Below the pieces are notes generated by a model. The model worked only from the letters and a program-made list of their open reading frames with translations. It was not told where the DNA came from and did not search any database. 64,000 nt of DNA from Cryomorphaceae bacterium (GTDB taxonomy: Bacteria > Bacteroidota > Bacteroidia > Flavobacteriales_D > Sanyastnellaceae), in assembly GCA_016124575.1 (NCBI GenBank), contig WGNM01000016.1, forward strand, positions 165,478 through 229,477, read 5' to 3'. The number at the start of each line of letters is the position of its first letter. The stretch's first letter is position 1. The translations under genes were made by a program, and so were the position numbers. Positions 17,248-25,976 of this stretch are shown in pieces.

Positions 17248-18261
17248 ATGGATAAACTTCGATTCGCCATAGTGGGATGTGGCAGTATAGGCAAACGCCA
17301 TATTGCGGTAATAGATGCCGAAGAAAATGCTGTTGTAGTGGCCATATGCGACAACGACGAGACAAGAGGACAGGAACAAGCCGACTTGTATCATTTGCCC
17401 CTCTACTCAGATTTTCAGACCATGCTAAACGAGGTTGATGCCGACATAATCAGCATTGCTACACCTCACCACCTGCACGCTGAAATGTCGGTACTTGCAA
17501 ACAACGCCGGTTTTGACGTCTTGGTTGAAAAGCCCATGGCTCTAAGTCGCGTTGACTGTGTCCGCATGAACGAAGCTGCAGAAAAAGCAGGAAAAAACCT
17601 GTGGGTAGTGAAGCAAAACCGCCACAACGTGCCCGTTCGATTGGCAAAAGACGCCATCGACAAAGGGCGCTTGGGTAAGATTTTCATGATCAAGTGCGAT
17701 ATACTTTGGAACCGTTACCAAGGATATTACGATGATTCTCCTTGGAGAGGAAACAAGGAATTGGAGGGAGGAGCACTCTTCACACAAGCCAGCCACTTCA
17801 TCGACCTACTCATTTGGTGGTGCGGTGATGTAGTTGAAGCCCTCGGACATGCCGAAACACAGAATCACAATATCGAAACCGAAGATTCTGGTATGTCGAT
17901 ACTAAAATTCAGCAACGGCGCCATTGGCTCATTGGTGTGGACCACCTGTGTTTACAACAAAAACTACGAAGGCAGCATCACCATTGTTGGAGAGCGCGGC
18001 ACAATTAAAATCGGCGGTAAATACCTGAATAAAATTGAGTATTGGGATGTTGAAGGATACCCATTGCCTGAAGGCATAGAGTTTACAGACAAACCTAATG
18101 CTTATGGAAAATACCAAGGCACGAGCTCGAACCACGATAAAGTGATAAAAGCCATTGTAGACCGAGTAAAACATGGTGGCACCGACACCGTAGATGGATT
18201 TGAAGGGATGCGTTCAGTGGCTGCGATTGAAGACATATACGCATCTGTTCGCCATGACTGA
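17248..18261 (+). CDS. Gfo/Idh/MocA oxidoreductase, WlbA/WbpB-like UDP-aminouronate 3-dehydrogenase
   Basis: This 337-residue NAD-dependent oxidoreductase has the Rossmann motif GCGSIG (residues 10-15), the family EKP motif (94-96), VKQNRHN and WRGNKELEGGALFTQASHFI. These features resemble WlbA/WbpB, which oxidises C3 of UDP-N-acetylglucosaminuronic acid so that an amino group can be added. The next two genes encode the matching acetyltransferase and aminotransferase, giving the order B-D-E. The UDP-GlcNAc 6-dehydrogenase (WbpA) and the 2-epimerase (WbpI) of the same pathway are not in the window. It overlaps the acetyltransferase gene by eight bases. Another 3-keto sugar substrate cannot be excluded. 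Confidence 0.85.
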   Translation: MDKLRFAIVGCGSIGKRHIAVIDAEENAVVVAICDNDETRGQEQADLYHLPLYSDFQTMLNEVDADIISIATPHHLHAEMSVLANNAGFDVLVEKPMALSRVDCVRMNEAAEKAGKNLWVVKQNRHNVPVRLAKDAIDKGRLGKIFMIKCDILWNRYQGYYDDSPWRGNKELEGGALFTQASHFIDLLIWWCGDVVEALGHAETQNHNIETEDSGMSILKFSNGAIGSLVWTTCVYNKNYEGSITIVGERGTIKIGGKYLNKIEYWDVEGYPLPEGIEFTDKPNAYGKYQGTSSNHDKVIKAIVDRVKHGGTDTVDGFEGMRSVAAIEDIYASVRHD

Positions 18262-18712
18262 GCCAAAGAAATACCGGGCGAGCATTCGCGATGTAGAATT
18301 TGGAGAGGCGGTTACCATCGTTGAGCCATGCAACTTATATGAATGCTTCATTGGCGATAATTCCTTTGTAGGACCATTCACCGAAATTCAAAAAGGTGTG
18401 CGAATAGGTAGCCATACCAAAATCCAGTCGCATACCTTCATTTGCGAGTTGGTCACCATAGGAAATAACTGCTTCGTAGGTCATGGAGTGATGTTCATAA
18501 ACGACCTTTTCAGTGAAGGAGGGCCAGCGGGAGGCGATGCCTCAAAATGGAAAACGACACACATTGGAAACCACGTTTCTATCGGCAGCAATGCCACCAT
18601 TTTGCCCATCGCTATATGCGACCACGTCGTGATTGGCGCAGGTGCTGTTGTAACAAAAAACATTGTCGAACCTGGCATTTACGCCGGAAATCCGGCTAAA
18701 AAACTACGCTAA
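18254..18712 (+). CDS. Hexapeptide-repeat sugar N-acetyltransferase (WbpD/WxcM-N-like)
   Basis: This 152-residue protein is a left-handed parallel beta-helix acyltransferase. Isoleucine-patch hexapeptides run through its length (CFIGDNSFVGPFTEI, VRIGSHTKI, VTIGNNCFVGHGV, THIGNHVSIGSNATI, VVIGAGAVV) and it ends YAGNPAKKLR. It resembles WbpD, which acetylates the new 3-amino group of a UDP-amino-uronic acid with acetyl-CoA. Its place between the oxidoreductase and the DegT aminotransferase supports this. The chosen start at 18254 overlaps the upstream gene by eight bases; the stop shares one base with the next start (TAATG). Proteins of this fold act as trimers. Confidence 0.85.
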   Translation: MTEPKKYRASIRDVEFGEAVTIVEPCNLYECFIGDNSFVGPFTEIQKGVRIGSHTKIQSHTFICELVTIGNNCFVGHGVMFINDLFSEGGPAGGDASKWKTTHIGNHVSIGSNATILPIAICDHVVIGAGAVVTKNIVEPGIYAGNPAKKLR

Positions 18713-19809
18713 TGAAAGTCCCTTTCGTTGATCTTTTCGCTCAATACGAGCGTTACAAGCAAGAAATAGATTCTGCAATGTCTGACGTGATTCGTGAGGC
18801 TTCTTTCATCGGAGGTCCTCACGTATCTTCCTTCGAGAAAAATTTCAGCTCATATGTCGGCAACGAACATGTAATAGCATGCGCCAACGGCACCGATTCA
18901 CTTGAGATTTTATTAGAAATCTTCGGTGTTGGTCCAGGCGACGAAGTCATCATCCCTGCGATGTCGTGGATCTCAACATCAGAGTCGATAGGCACCAAAG
19001 GAGCTACCCCTGTTTTTGTTGATGTCGATGAATTCTATACCATCGACGTTAGTCAGATAGAAAATAAAATTACCGAGCGCACCCGGGGCATCATCCCCGT
19101 GCATTTGTACGGATGTGCTGCCAACATGCCAGAAATAATGAAGATTGCTGAAAAGCACGATCTTTTTGTTATTGAAGATTGTGCGCAGGCGCATGGTGCT
19201 GAATATGGAGGTAAGCGCATCGCGACATTTGGACATGCATCGAGTTTCAGTTTTTATCCGGGAAAGAACCTAGGCGCCTATGGTGATGCCGGCGCAATGA
19301 GCACCGACAATCAAGAAATAGCGAATACTGCTCGAATGATTGCCAACCATGGTCAGTTGAAGAAACACACCCACCTCATGGAAGGTCGCAACTCAAGATT
19401 GGATGGGATTCATGCTGCGGTTTTGAACGTGAAATTGAAATACGTAGAAGAGTGGACGGAAGAGCGACGTAGGAATGCAGACCTGTATCGCAAGCACCTG
19501 CAAGGAGTTCCTGTTGTAGTGCCAACAGAACCTGAGGGAGGTCGGCATGTGTACCATTTGTTTGTAATCCAAGTTGGGAACAGAGAAGGGTTGTCTGCCC
19601 ACTTGGCTTCAAAAGGCATTTCAACAGCCATACACTACCCCACTCCACTGCCATTTATGCCATGCTATGCAGGCTTGGGCCACACTGAATCAGAATTCCC
19701 GCGTGCAGCCGCAGCCGCAGACCGCATCTTATCATTGCCCATGTATGCTGAATTGAGCGAAACACAAATTGAATACGTAGCCAACAGCATCAAAGAGTTT
19801 TATGCCTAA
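18712..19809 (+). CDS. DegT/DnrJ/EryC1 sugar aminotransferase, WbpE/PorR-like
   Basis: This 365-residue protein is a PLP-dependent nucleotide-sugar aminotransferase of the DegT/DnrJ/EryC1/StrS family. The PLP lysine is Lys185 in SFYPGKNLGAYGDAGA, and the motifs CANGTDSLEI, PAMSWISTSES and VIEDCAQAHGA are present. With the two upstream genes it completes a C3 oxidation, transamination and acetylation set that would give a UDP-2,3-diacetamido-uronic acid. In Porphyromonas gingivalis the WbpE homologue PorR is needed for the anionic LPS that anchors T9SS cargo. It overlaps the next gene by eight bases. The exact sugar is inferred from context. Confidence 0.88.
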   Translation: MKVPFVDLFAQYERYKQEIDSAMSDVIREASFIGGPHVSSFEKNFSSYVGNEHVIACANGTDSLEILLEIFGVGPGDEVIIPAMSWISTSESIGTKGATPVFVDVDEFYTIDVSQIENKITERTRGIIPVHLYGCAANMPEIMKIAEKHDLFVIEDCAQAHGAEYGGKRIATFGHASSFSFYPGKNLGAYGDAGAMSTDNQEIANTARMIANHGQLKKHTHLMEGRNSRLDGIHAAVLNVKLKYVEEWTEERRRNADLYRKHLQGVPVVVPTEPEGGRHVYHLFVIQVGNREGLSAHLASKGISTAIHYPTPLPFMPCYAGLGHTESEFPRAAAAADRILSLPMYAELSETQIEYVANSIKEFYA

Positions 19810-21049
19810 AACAATACTGATTGCATGTTTTGACTTCCCTCCCAATGAAGGCATTGGTGGACGTAGGTGGGCAAAACTTGCAAAAGGATTGGCAGATGCA
19901 GGATGGCAGGTTCATGTATTAAAAGCTGACCCCGCTGGAAATTCGGAAACTTCGGGATGGGACGACGATGCAAACACCGCGGGCATAACCGTGCATAGTT
20001 TGCCGAGAACCTACCCCGAATTTGTTTCTCACCCGAAAGGAAGCCTCATTGATAAGATACGCTACAGACTTGCCATACGGAAGTTAAAAAAGATTGAATC
20101 TGGCACCATTTACGACATCGCCATAGGGTGGAAAAATGTCTTTCAGCAAAAAGCAATTGAAGTAATTCAAAAGCACAACATCACCGCACTTGCCGCTACG
20201 GGAGCACCATTTAATTTGCTTTATTTCGCAACCCAACTCAAAGAATCGTTTCCCAATTTAAAAGTCCTTTGCGACTATCGCGACCCCTGGCTCACAGCTC
20301 AGAACTATGGCATGAAAGGGCTTGAGAAAAGTCGGATGGATGCCGAAATCAAAAAGCAAGAGTACATATTCAAACACGCCGATTGGGTTACCTGTCCGAA
20401 CGACTTCCTCTTGCAAGAAATAAAAGATACCGCCAAAGAAAAGCCGCGGGCTCAATTCAGATCGCTGACACATTTTTATGACCCCGCCGACCTAGCGAAC
20501 TACCTAAACAGCGAAGATTCGAAGGGAGAAAAAATAAGAATTGTATACGGCGGCGCCATCTACATGGGGATAGAAGGTACTTTGCAGAGTTTAAACCAAG
20601 GACTGAACCAGCTCAAGGAGTCGAATCAGGAAATGTACAATCGACTCGACATACGGTTTTACACACCACATGTCCACCACGCTCCTATTTTCGCTGGACA
20701 CCCATGCGTGACGTTTTCGCCTACCATTGGCAAAAGATTTTTCACAGAATTGAGACAAAGTCATGCTGCGATGATCTTTTTGGCTGATCATAACAAAAAC
20801 TACTTGACAACAAAATTTTTCGAATACCTCCCCTTTAAAGCACCGCTGTTGTATTTCGGAGAGCAAGGATATGTATCAAACTTCATTCAAGACAACAACC
20901 TTGGAGTTTACGTTCAAGACCCCTTGACAGAGCTATTACCAGCACTTGAAAAAGTATCGACAAGTAGTTATAACTTTAACCAGAACTTTGACGCAAGCCA
21001 ATTTAGTTTGGAGCAGAAAGCCCAAGAGCTGATTAAACTGTTCGAATGA
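19802..21049 (+). CDS. Glycosyltransferase, GT4-like (GT-B fold)
   Basis: This 415-residue cytoplasmic protein starts with a GT-B N-terminal domain typical of family-4 glycosyltransferases (LIACFDFPPNEGIGGRRWAK) and contains VLCDYRDPWLTAQNYG, a segment seen in many bacterial GT4 enzymes of O-antigen loci. The C-terminal donor-binding domain includes IRIVYGGAIYMGIEG and TKFFEYLPFKAPLLYFGE, which holds the conserved acidic residue of the family. It should add one sugar to the lipid-linked repeat unit. It overlaps the upstream aminotransferase by eight bases and the next glycosyltransferase by ATGA. Donor and acceptor are unknown. Confidence 0.85.
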   Translation: MPKTILIACFDFPPNEGIGGRRWAKLAKGLADAGWQVHVLKADPAGNSETSGWDDDANTAGITVHSLPRTYPEFVSHPKGSLIDKIRYRLAIRKLKKIESGTIYDIAIGWKNVFQQKAIEVIQKHNITALAATGAPFNLLYFATQLKESFPNLKVLCDYRDPWLTAQNYGMKGLEKSRMDAEIKKQEYIFKHADWVTCPNDFLLQEIKDTAKEKPRAQFRSLTHFYDPADLANYLNSEDSKGEKIRIVYGGAIYMGIEGTLQSLNQGLNQLKESNQEMYNRLDIRFYTPHVHHAPIFAGHPCVTFSPTIGKRFFTELRQSHAAMIFLADHNKNYLTTKFFEYLPFKAPLLYFGEQGYVSNFIQDNNLGVYVQDPLTELLPALEKVSTSSYNFNQNFDASQFSLEQKAQELIKLFE

Positions 21050-22260
21050 AGATTATTTACTTTTCGCCTCATCCATATTTGTACGCAGATATCGCATCTG
21101 GTCCGGGTGCGCACATGCGCGAAATGATGGCTGCGTTTAAGCGTGCCGGACATGAAGTACTGCCCGTTATTATGGGCGAAGAGATAAAAGGTAAAGATTG
21201 GATTGGGCAGCAAGATTTCAAGTACGAGACATCTTTTAAGGCCAGAATAAAACGAAAAGTACCTCGACTGCTTTGGGAAACCGTCAAAGATTTTCGACTG
21301 CAACAACACGACAGGAAGGCCAAGCGTAAATTGCTAGCGGCGATACGAACTTTTCAACCCGACATGATTTACGAGCGCGGCTATTACATGATGCTCTCGG
21401 GCATAGAAGCAGCGAATGAAGCAGACATTTTCCACGTCTTCGAAATGAATGCGCCATATCCAGAAGAACGCATCTTGATGGAAGGCAGCAGTTTAATGCT
21501 GAAAAGAGCAGCCAAAAACGAAAGAATGCAGCTCGATCAAAGTGATTTGATAGTTGTGGTTTCAACTGCACTTTTAGACTACACAAAAGCCCGACTGAAT
21601 GGCAATGGCGACAAAATAATTGTCACACCAAACGCCATCGATACCGCTCCACAAATATCTTCCCAAGCTGAAAAAAGCAAGTTGAAAAAGCGCTGGAACA
21701 TTCCTGAAGATGCTACTATTTTTGGATTTGTGGGCTCTATTTTTCCTTACCACGGCGTAGATAAATTGATCGATGCGTACAATAAACTCTTAAAAACGCA
21801 TTCGAACATCCACCTTTTGATAGTAGGCAATGGGCACGCCTTGAATAGTTTGAGAAAGCAAGCCATGGACTTGGGAATTCACGACAACGTCAGCTTTACA
21901 GGTGGTGTTTCATATTTAGAAGCTCCAGATTTCATTCAAATTATGGACATTGCTGTTATGGCCAATTCTAACTGGTATGGCTCTCCAGTAAAAATATTCG
22001 AGTATGGTGCTGCTGAAAAAGCTATCATTGCACCAGATGTTTCACCTTTGCGTGATGCTCTTCAAAACGGTGTAGACGGAATCTTGGTGACGCCTGATCA
22101 AGAAAATCTTGTAACAGCGATGCGAACAATGCTCGAAGACTTGCCTTTGAGAAATCGCATGGCCAAGCATTTCAAAGATAAAGTGATAATAGAGCATACG
22201 TGGGATTTAATGTCTGAAAGAATACTCGAAACGGCCAAGAAAATGTTGAGTGAATCATGA
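21046..22260 (+). CDS. Glycosyltransferase family 4
   Basis: This 404-residue GT4 enzyme has an N-terminal acceptor domain (YADIASGPGAHMREMM) and a clear C-terminal Glycos_transf_1 domain: FGFVGSIFPYHGVDKLI, HLLIVGNGHALNSLRKQA, VSFTGGVSYLEAPDFI and the E-x7-E region KIFEYGAAEKAIIAPD. It should transfer a nucleotide-activated sugar, with retention of configuration, to the growing repeat unit on the cytoplasmic membrane face. It is coupled by ATGA overlaps to the glycosyltransferase genes on both sides, the middle one of three in a row. The specific linkage cannot be inferred. Confidence 0.92.
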   Translation: MKIIYFSPHPYLYADIASGPGAHMREMMAAFKRAGHEVLPVIMGEEIKGKDWIGQQDFKYETSFKARIKRKVPRLLWETVKDFRLQQHDRKAKRKLLAAIRTFQPDMIYERGYYMMLSGIEAANEADIFHVFEMNAPYPEERILMEGSSLMLKRAAKNERMQLDQSDLIVVVSTALLDYTKARLNGNGDKIIVTPNAIDTAPQISSQAEKSKLKKRWNIPEDATIFGFVGSIFPYHGVDKLIDAYNKLLKTHSNIHLLIVGNGHALNSLRKQAMDLGIHDNVSFTGGVSYLEAPDFIQIMDIAVMANSNWYGSPVKIFEYGAAEKAIIAPDVSPLRDALQNGVDGILVTPDQENLVTAMRTMLEDLPLRNRMAKHFKDKVIIEHTWDLMSERILETAKKMLSES

Positions 22261-23411
22261 AAATCGCAATACTAACAGACGGTATTTATCCCTTCGTGAT
22301 TGGCGGTATGCAAAAGCACTCGTTCTATCTCACCAAGTTTCTTGTTGGTTTGGGAGCAGAAGTAACCTTGGTGCATTGTGTCCATGCAAAAGAACTTCCA
22401 GAGCGGACAGATGTGCTTCAAGCCATGGACTTGGATGAAGATTGCAGTCTAGAAGTGATTTGTCTACCATTTCCCGACGGAGGCAAACTACCTGGCCATT
22501 ACCTCAAATCGAATTACTTTCTTTCTCAGAACATATATCATCAATTAAAAGATCGCATTAACAGTTTCGACTTCATCTATGCCAAAGGATTTACCTCTTG
22601 GGTATTGGCAGATTTGAAGCGAAAAGGAGCTGACCTGCCTCCATTGGGAGTTAAATTTCATGGTTATGAAATGTTTCAACCCCCTGCTTCTTTGCGTGCG
22701 AGGTTCGAACAATGGTTGCTGCGCGGACCTGTGAAATTTATTCATGAGCATACCGACTATGTTTTTTCATACGGCGGTAAAATCAGCGATATCATTCGGA
22801 AAATTGGAGTCGCCAATTCAAAGATTATTGAAATACCAACCGGCATAGCCAGCGATTGGTGTCGCACAAATCTCACAGCCACAGAAGGAAAAAGAAAATT
22901 TGTTTTCATTGGCCGATACGAGCGTAGAAAGGGCATTGAAGAGTTAACACAGTCTTTAGCACAACTGAATAGCACAGACTACTTGTTTGAATTTATCGGC
23001 CCCATTCCCGCCACAAAAAAGACAAAAGCCGATAACATTTTATACCACGGCAAAGTGATGGAGACTGAGAAAATTCAGGCGATCATCGACAACTGTCATG
23101 TCCTTGTTACACCTTCTCATTCCGAAGGCATGCCCAATGTCATCATGGAAGGCATGGCACGAGGCTTGGCAATTGTTGCGACAAATGTAGGTGCGGTAGC
23201 CCAGCAAGTTGACCCTTCGAACGGTTGGTTGATTGAACCTAACAACATTGATGAGTTGACCAGCACTTTGCAAAAAGCCATATCAACAGATAACAATACG
23301 CACGACCAGCTTCGCGCGCAGTCGATTGAAAAAATAAAGCAGCATTTCACCTGGGAAATTGTCTCAAAACACACTCTTCAAGAAATAAGTGAGCGCATTG
23401 AAACCAAATAG
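22257..23411 (+). CDS. Glycosyltransferase family 4
   Basis: This 384-residue GT4 enzyme shows the N-terminal glycine-rich loop DGIYPFVIGGMQKHSFYL and the C-terminal domain motifs FVFIGRYERRKGIEEL, VLVTPSHSEGMPNVIMEGM and GLAIVATNVGA. The E-G-M-P-N-V-x-x-E-G pattern is the family's donor-binding E-x7-E site. It overlaps the previous GT4 gene by ATGA, and its 3' end overlaps the acyltransferase gene by 23 bases if the GTG start is used there. It is one of three adjacent transferases that probably assemble part of the repeat unit. Sugar specificity is unknown. Confidence 0.92.
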   Translation: MKIAILTDGIYPFVIGGMQKHSFYLTKFLVGLGAEVTLVHCVHAKELPERTDVLQAMDLDEDCSLEVICLPFPDGGKLPGHYLKSNYFLSQNIYHQLKDRINSFDFIYAKGFTSWVLADLKRKGADLPPLGVKFHGYEMFQPPASLRARFEQWLLRGPVKFIHEHTDYVFSYGGKISDIIRKIGVANSKIIEIPTGIASDWCRTNLTATEGKRKFVFIGRYERRKGIEELTQSLAQLNSTDYLFEFIGPIPATKKTKADNILYHGKVMETEKIQAIIDNCHVLVTPSHSEGMPNVIMEGMARGLAIVATNVGAVAQQVDPSNGWLIEPNNIDELTSTLQKAISTDNNTHDQLRAQSIEKIKQHFTWEIVSKHTLQEISERIETK

Positions 23412-24675
23412 CAAAGGAGTATACTTCCCTGGCTTGAATGCCTTGCGCTTCTTCGCAGCATTTGCTGTGATCATTACGCACGTCGAGCTGATGAAGAAAT
23501 ATCTTTCGGCGAAATACGGGTATTCCACGCGGTGGATGGACTTATGGGGTGTTTGGCACTCCGGACCGCAAGCAGGCCAGCCAGTTGTTTCGAACTATCC
23601 ATTGCAAACCATCCTCGCAAATCCAGATGTCCATTTCTACCATCCATTAATCGCCGAAGCAGGTCCGCTGGGTGTAATCTTCTTTTTCGTCTTGAGTGGG
23701 TTTTTGATCACCTACCTTTTGTTTGCTGAAAAAGAAAAAACAGGAACCATTGCCACTGGAGCATTCTATTTGCGCCGCATTTTTAGAATTTGGCCCTTGT
23801 ACTACCTGATATTGATACTCGGTTTTTTCGTTCTTCCCTATTTCGATACGTTCTACGTCCCGTCGCAAACAGAAGCTCTTTTTGACGGTTCATTTTGGTC
23901 AAAATTTGGCTTTTCGGTAGTGATATTACCGAATGTTGCACTTGCATTTTTCATGGCTGTGCCCAACATCGGACAAATTTGGTCGATAGGTGTTGAGGAG
24001 CAGTTTTACCTTATTTGGCCTTGGATCTTGCGAAAAGCCAAGCATCCGCTCAGAAACATCATTCTCTTCACCACTGCGTGGATGATGCTCAAAATGGCTG
24101 TTTACATATGGGGATCTACCGCACCATCTGCTTTGAGCCTAGGAATCATGAAATTCATGGCCATGACAAAGCTGGAATGTATGGCATTGGGAGGCATCGG
24201 AGCCTGGGTACTCTATCACAAGAAAGAGAAATTTCTCCACATCATTTTTAACCCACTCGTTCAAGTGGCGTCATATGTTGCTATTCCGGTGCTATTGTAC
24301 TTTACACCGAGAATGCTCCAAAATATCGTCCACATCGCCTATGGTGTTTTGTTCCTCATCATCATTCTCAACGTTTCTTCTAACGTAAAAAGCATTTTGA
24401 AACTAGAGATTCCGATCTTGCACAAACTTGGTAAAATTAGTTTCGGAATATATATGTACCACATGATGATCGTAGTTTTCGTGCTGCATTTCGTTGGACA
24501 ATATTTACCACAGATAGCAACGAGTGCGTGGGCAGACGTGTTATTGTATGCATTATCTGTGCTGCTGACCATCACCGTGTCTCACTTCTCCTATTATCGA
24601 TTTGAGCAGTTTTTCATCACCATCAAACAGCGTTATGCCAAAGTGGTAAGCGGAGAAGAGGCCAAGCAAACATGA
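23389..24675 (+). CDS. Membrane acyltransferase, acyltransferase-3 (OafA/NodX) family
   Basis: This 428-residue protein with about ten membrane segments belongs to the acyltransferase-3 family, which O-acetylates surface polysaccharides. The family histidine and arginine lie in LNALRFFAAFAVIITHVE, and FFFVLSGFLITYLLFAE, YLRRIFRIWPLYYL and IGVEEQFYLIWP are typical. There is no ATG near the N-terminus; the start is taken as GTG 23389 (23-base overlap with the upstream gene), with TTG 23398 as an alternative. The gene overlaps the polymerase-like gene by ATGA. It presumably decorates the repeat unit or the polymer during assembly. Confidence 0.9.
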   Translation: MSALKPNSKGVYFPGLNALRFFAAFAVIITHVELMKKYLSAKYGYSTRWMDLWGVWHSGPQAGQPVVSNYPLQTILANPDVHFYHPLIAEAGPLGVIFFFVLSGFLITYLLFAEKEKTGTIATGAFYLRRIFRIWPLYYLILILGFFVLPYFDTFYVPSQTEALFDGSFWSKFGFSVVILPNVALAFFMAVPNIGQIWSIGVEEQFYLIWPWILRKAKHPLRNIILFTTAWMMLKMAVYIWGSTAPSALSLGIMKFMAMTKLECMALGGIGAWVLYHKKEKFLHIIFNPLVQVASYVAIPVLLYFTPRMLQNIVHIAYGVLFLIIILNVSSNVKSILKLEIPILHKLGKISFGIYMYHMMIVVFVLHFVGQYLPQIATSAWADVLLYALSVLLTITVSHFSYYRFEQFFITIKQRYAKVVSGEEAKQT

Positions 24676-25976
24676 CTGGAAGATTCGCTATAATATCCAT
24701 CTTGCTGACGCTCTTTTTGAGTTCGTATGTGCTCTTCAAATCTCCATTTGAAGGATACGTGACGTACTTATTTATGGTGATTTTCTTCCCATTCTATATT
24801 TCAAAGTTCGGAATACCGGCCTTGCCTGTAGTGATTTTCACTCCGCTCCTGATTTCAGGATTGATATATATTCAAACACTCGACAACACCGATGTTCTAT
24901 TCCTAAAAATCTTTCTAGGGTTTTTCTCATCGGTACTCTTCTATCGATACGTGCTGCAGGCCTTCGAATACGATGTAAGCAAGCTATTCGGTTACTACAT
25001 GAAAGGAGCTGTTGTCGTCTCGGCAATTGGCTTGATTCAAATTGCTAGTTACCAGGTTGGCTTTTCACCTGGCTATGACTTTTCGTGGATTTTAAATAAA
25101 TGGGGACTCAGTCCGGGTGGACTTGGGATACGACTCAACAGCATCGTTTCAGAACCGGCTCAGTTTGCAGCGGTAGTCGGCCCTGCCTTCTTCGTTAGCG
25201 CGTACAACCTCGTTTTTAGAAAAAATCACTTTATAAAACGAAGTTCAACCATCATCATCATCATTGCTTATTCCCTTACTTTCTCGACTCTGGGTATTTT
25301 GGGTATATCGCTCACGGTTATTATTCTTGTAATCAACTACGGTTTCTTACGATATGTTCTAATTGTAGGTCCAATTTTGTATTTCGGCTTGAACTACGCA
25401 TACGACAACATCGACGAGTTCCGCGTGCGCTTTGATGGAGTGGTGACAACATTTTCTGACGAGGGAGAAGAATCGAAGAACTATACCGACGTGCACGGTA
25501 GCTCGTTTGTATTGTACAACAACTACGTCATTGCGAGCGAGAATTTCAAACGCAACCCCTTGTTTGGAACTGGGTTGGGATCGCACCCCATAGCTTTTGA
25601 ACGCTTCAGCTTGACCAGAAACGCGCGTGTTTTGCAGGTAGACTTCAACAAAGCCGACGCAAACTCTATGTTTCTGAGGCTTATGTCTGAAACGGGGTTG
25701 TACGGACTCATTGTAATGCTCGGCATCGTGATTCGTAACTTCGTTATGCGCAGAAATGCCGTCAATGAAGAAAACTGGCTCATTTCAGGTGCTACTGTTC
25801 TTATTATTCTGATCTATTTGATGCGACAAGGACACTATTTCTTGAACGGATTGCCCTTTTTCATTTGGCTGTATTATTACACACGAAAGAGGAACGACAA
25901 GCAAAAAGCAGAATTGGAAAGTCCTAGTTTCGGCTCGAAAACAGAGAAAGAAAGCGCAGAATTGCAAACCATATGA
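24672..25976 (+). CDS. wzy: O-antigen polymerase/ligase-like membrane protein (Wzy candidate)
   Basis: This 434-residue protein has ten or more hydrophobic segments and one long hydrophilic loop at about residues 245-330, the layout of Wzy polymerases and WaaL-type ligases. The segment RLNSIVSEPAQFAAVVGPAFF before the loop and GTGLGSHPIAFERF within it match the O-antigen ligase-like family (PF04932 type). The C-terminal 30 residues are charged and probably cytoplasmic. As the only such protein in a cluster with Wzx, it is the best candidate for the repeat-unit polymerase. It is coupled by ATGA overlaps on both sides. Ligase function is the alternative. Confidence 0.78.
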   Translation: MTGRFAIISILLTLFLSSYVLFKSPFEGYVTYLFMVIFFPFYISKFGIPALPVVIFTPLLISGLIYIQTLDNTDVLFLKIFLGFFSSVLFYRYVLQAFEYDVSKLFGYYMKGAVVVSAIGLIQIASYQVGFSPGYDFSWILNKWGLSPGGLGIRLNSIVSEPAQFAAVVGPAFFVSAYNLVFRKNHFIKRSSTIIIIIAYSLTFSTLGILGISLTVIILVINYGFLRYVLIVGPILYFGLNYAYDNIDEFRVRFDGVVTTFSDEGEESKNYTDVHGSSFVLYNNYVIASENFKRNPLFGTGLGSHPIAFERFSLTRNARVLQVDFNKADANSMFLRLMSETGLYGLIVMLGIVIRNFVMRRNAVNEENWLISGATVLIILIYLMRQGHYFLNGLPFFIWLYYYTRKRNDKQKAELESPSFGSKTEKESAELQTI

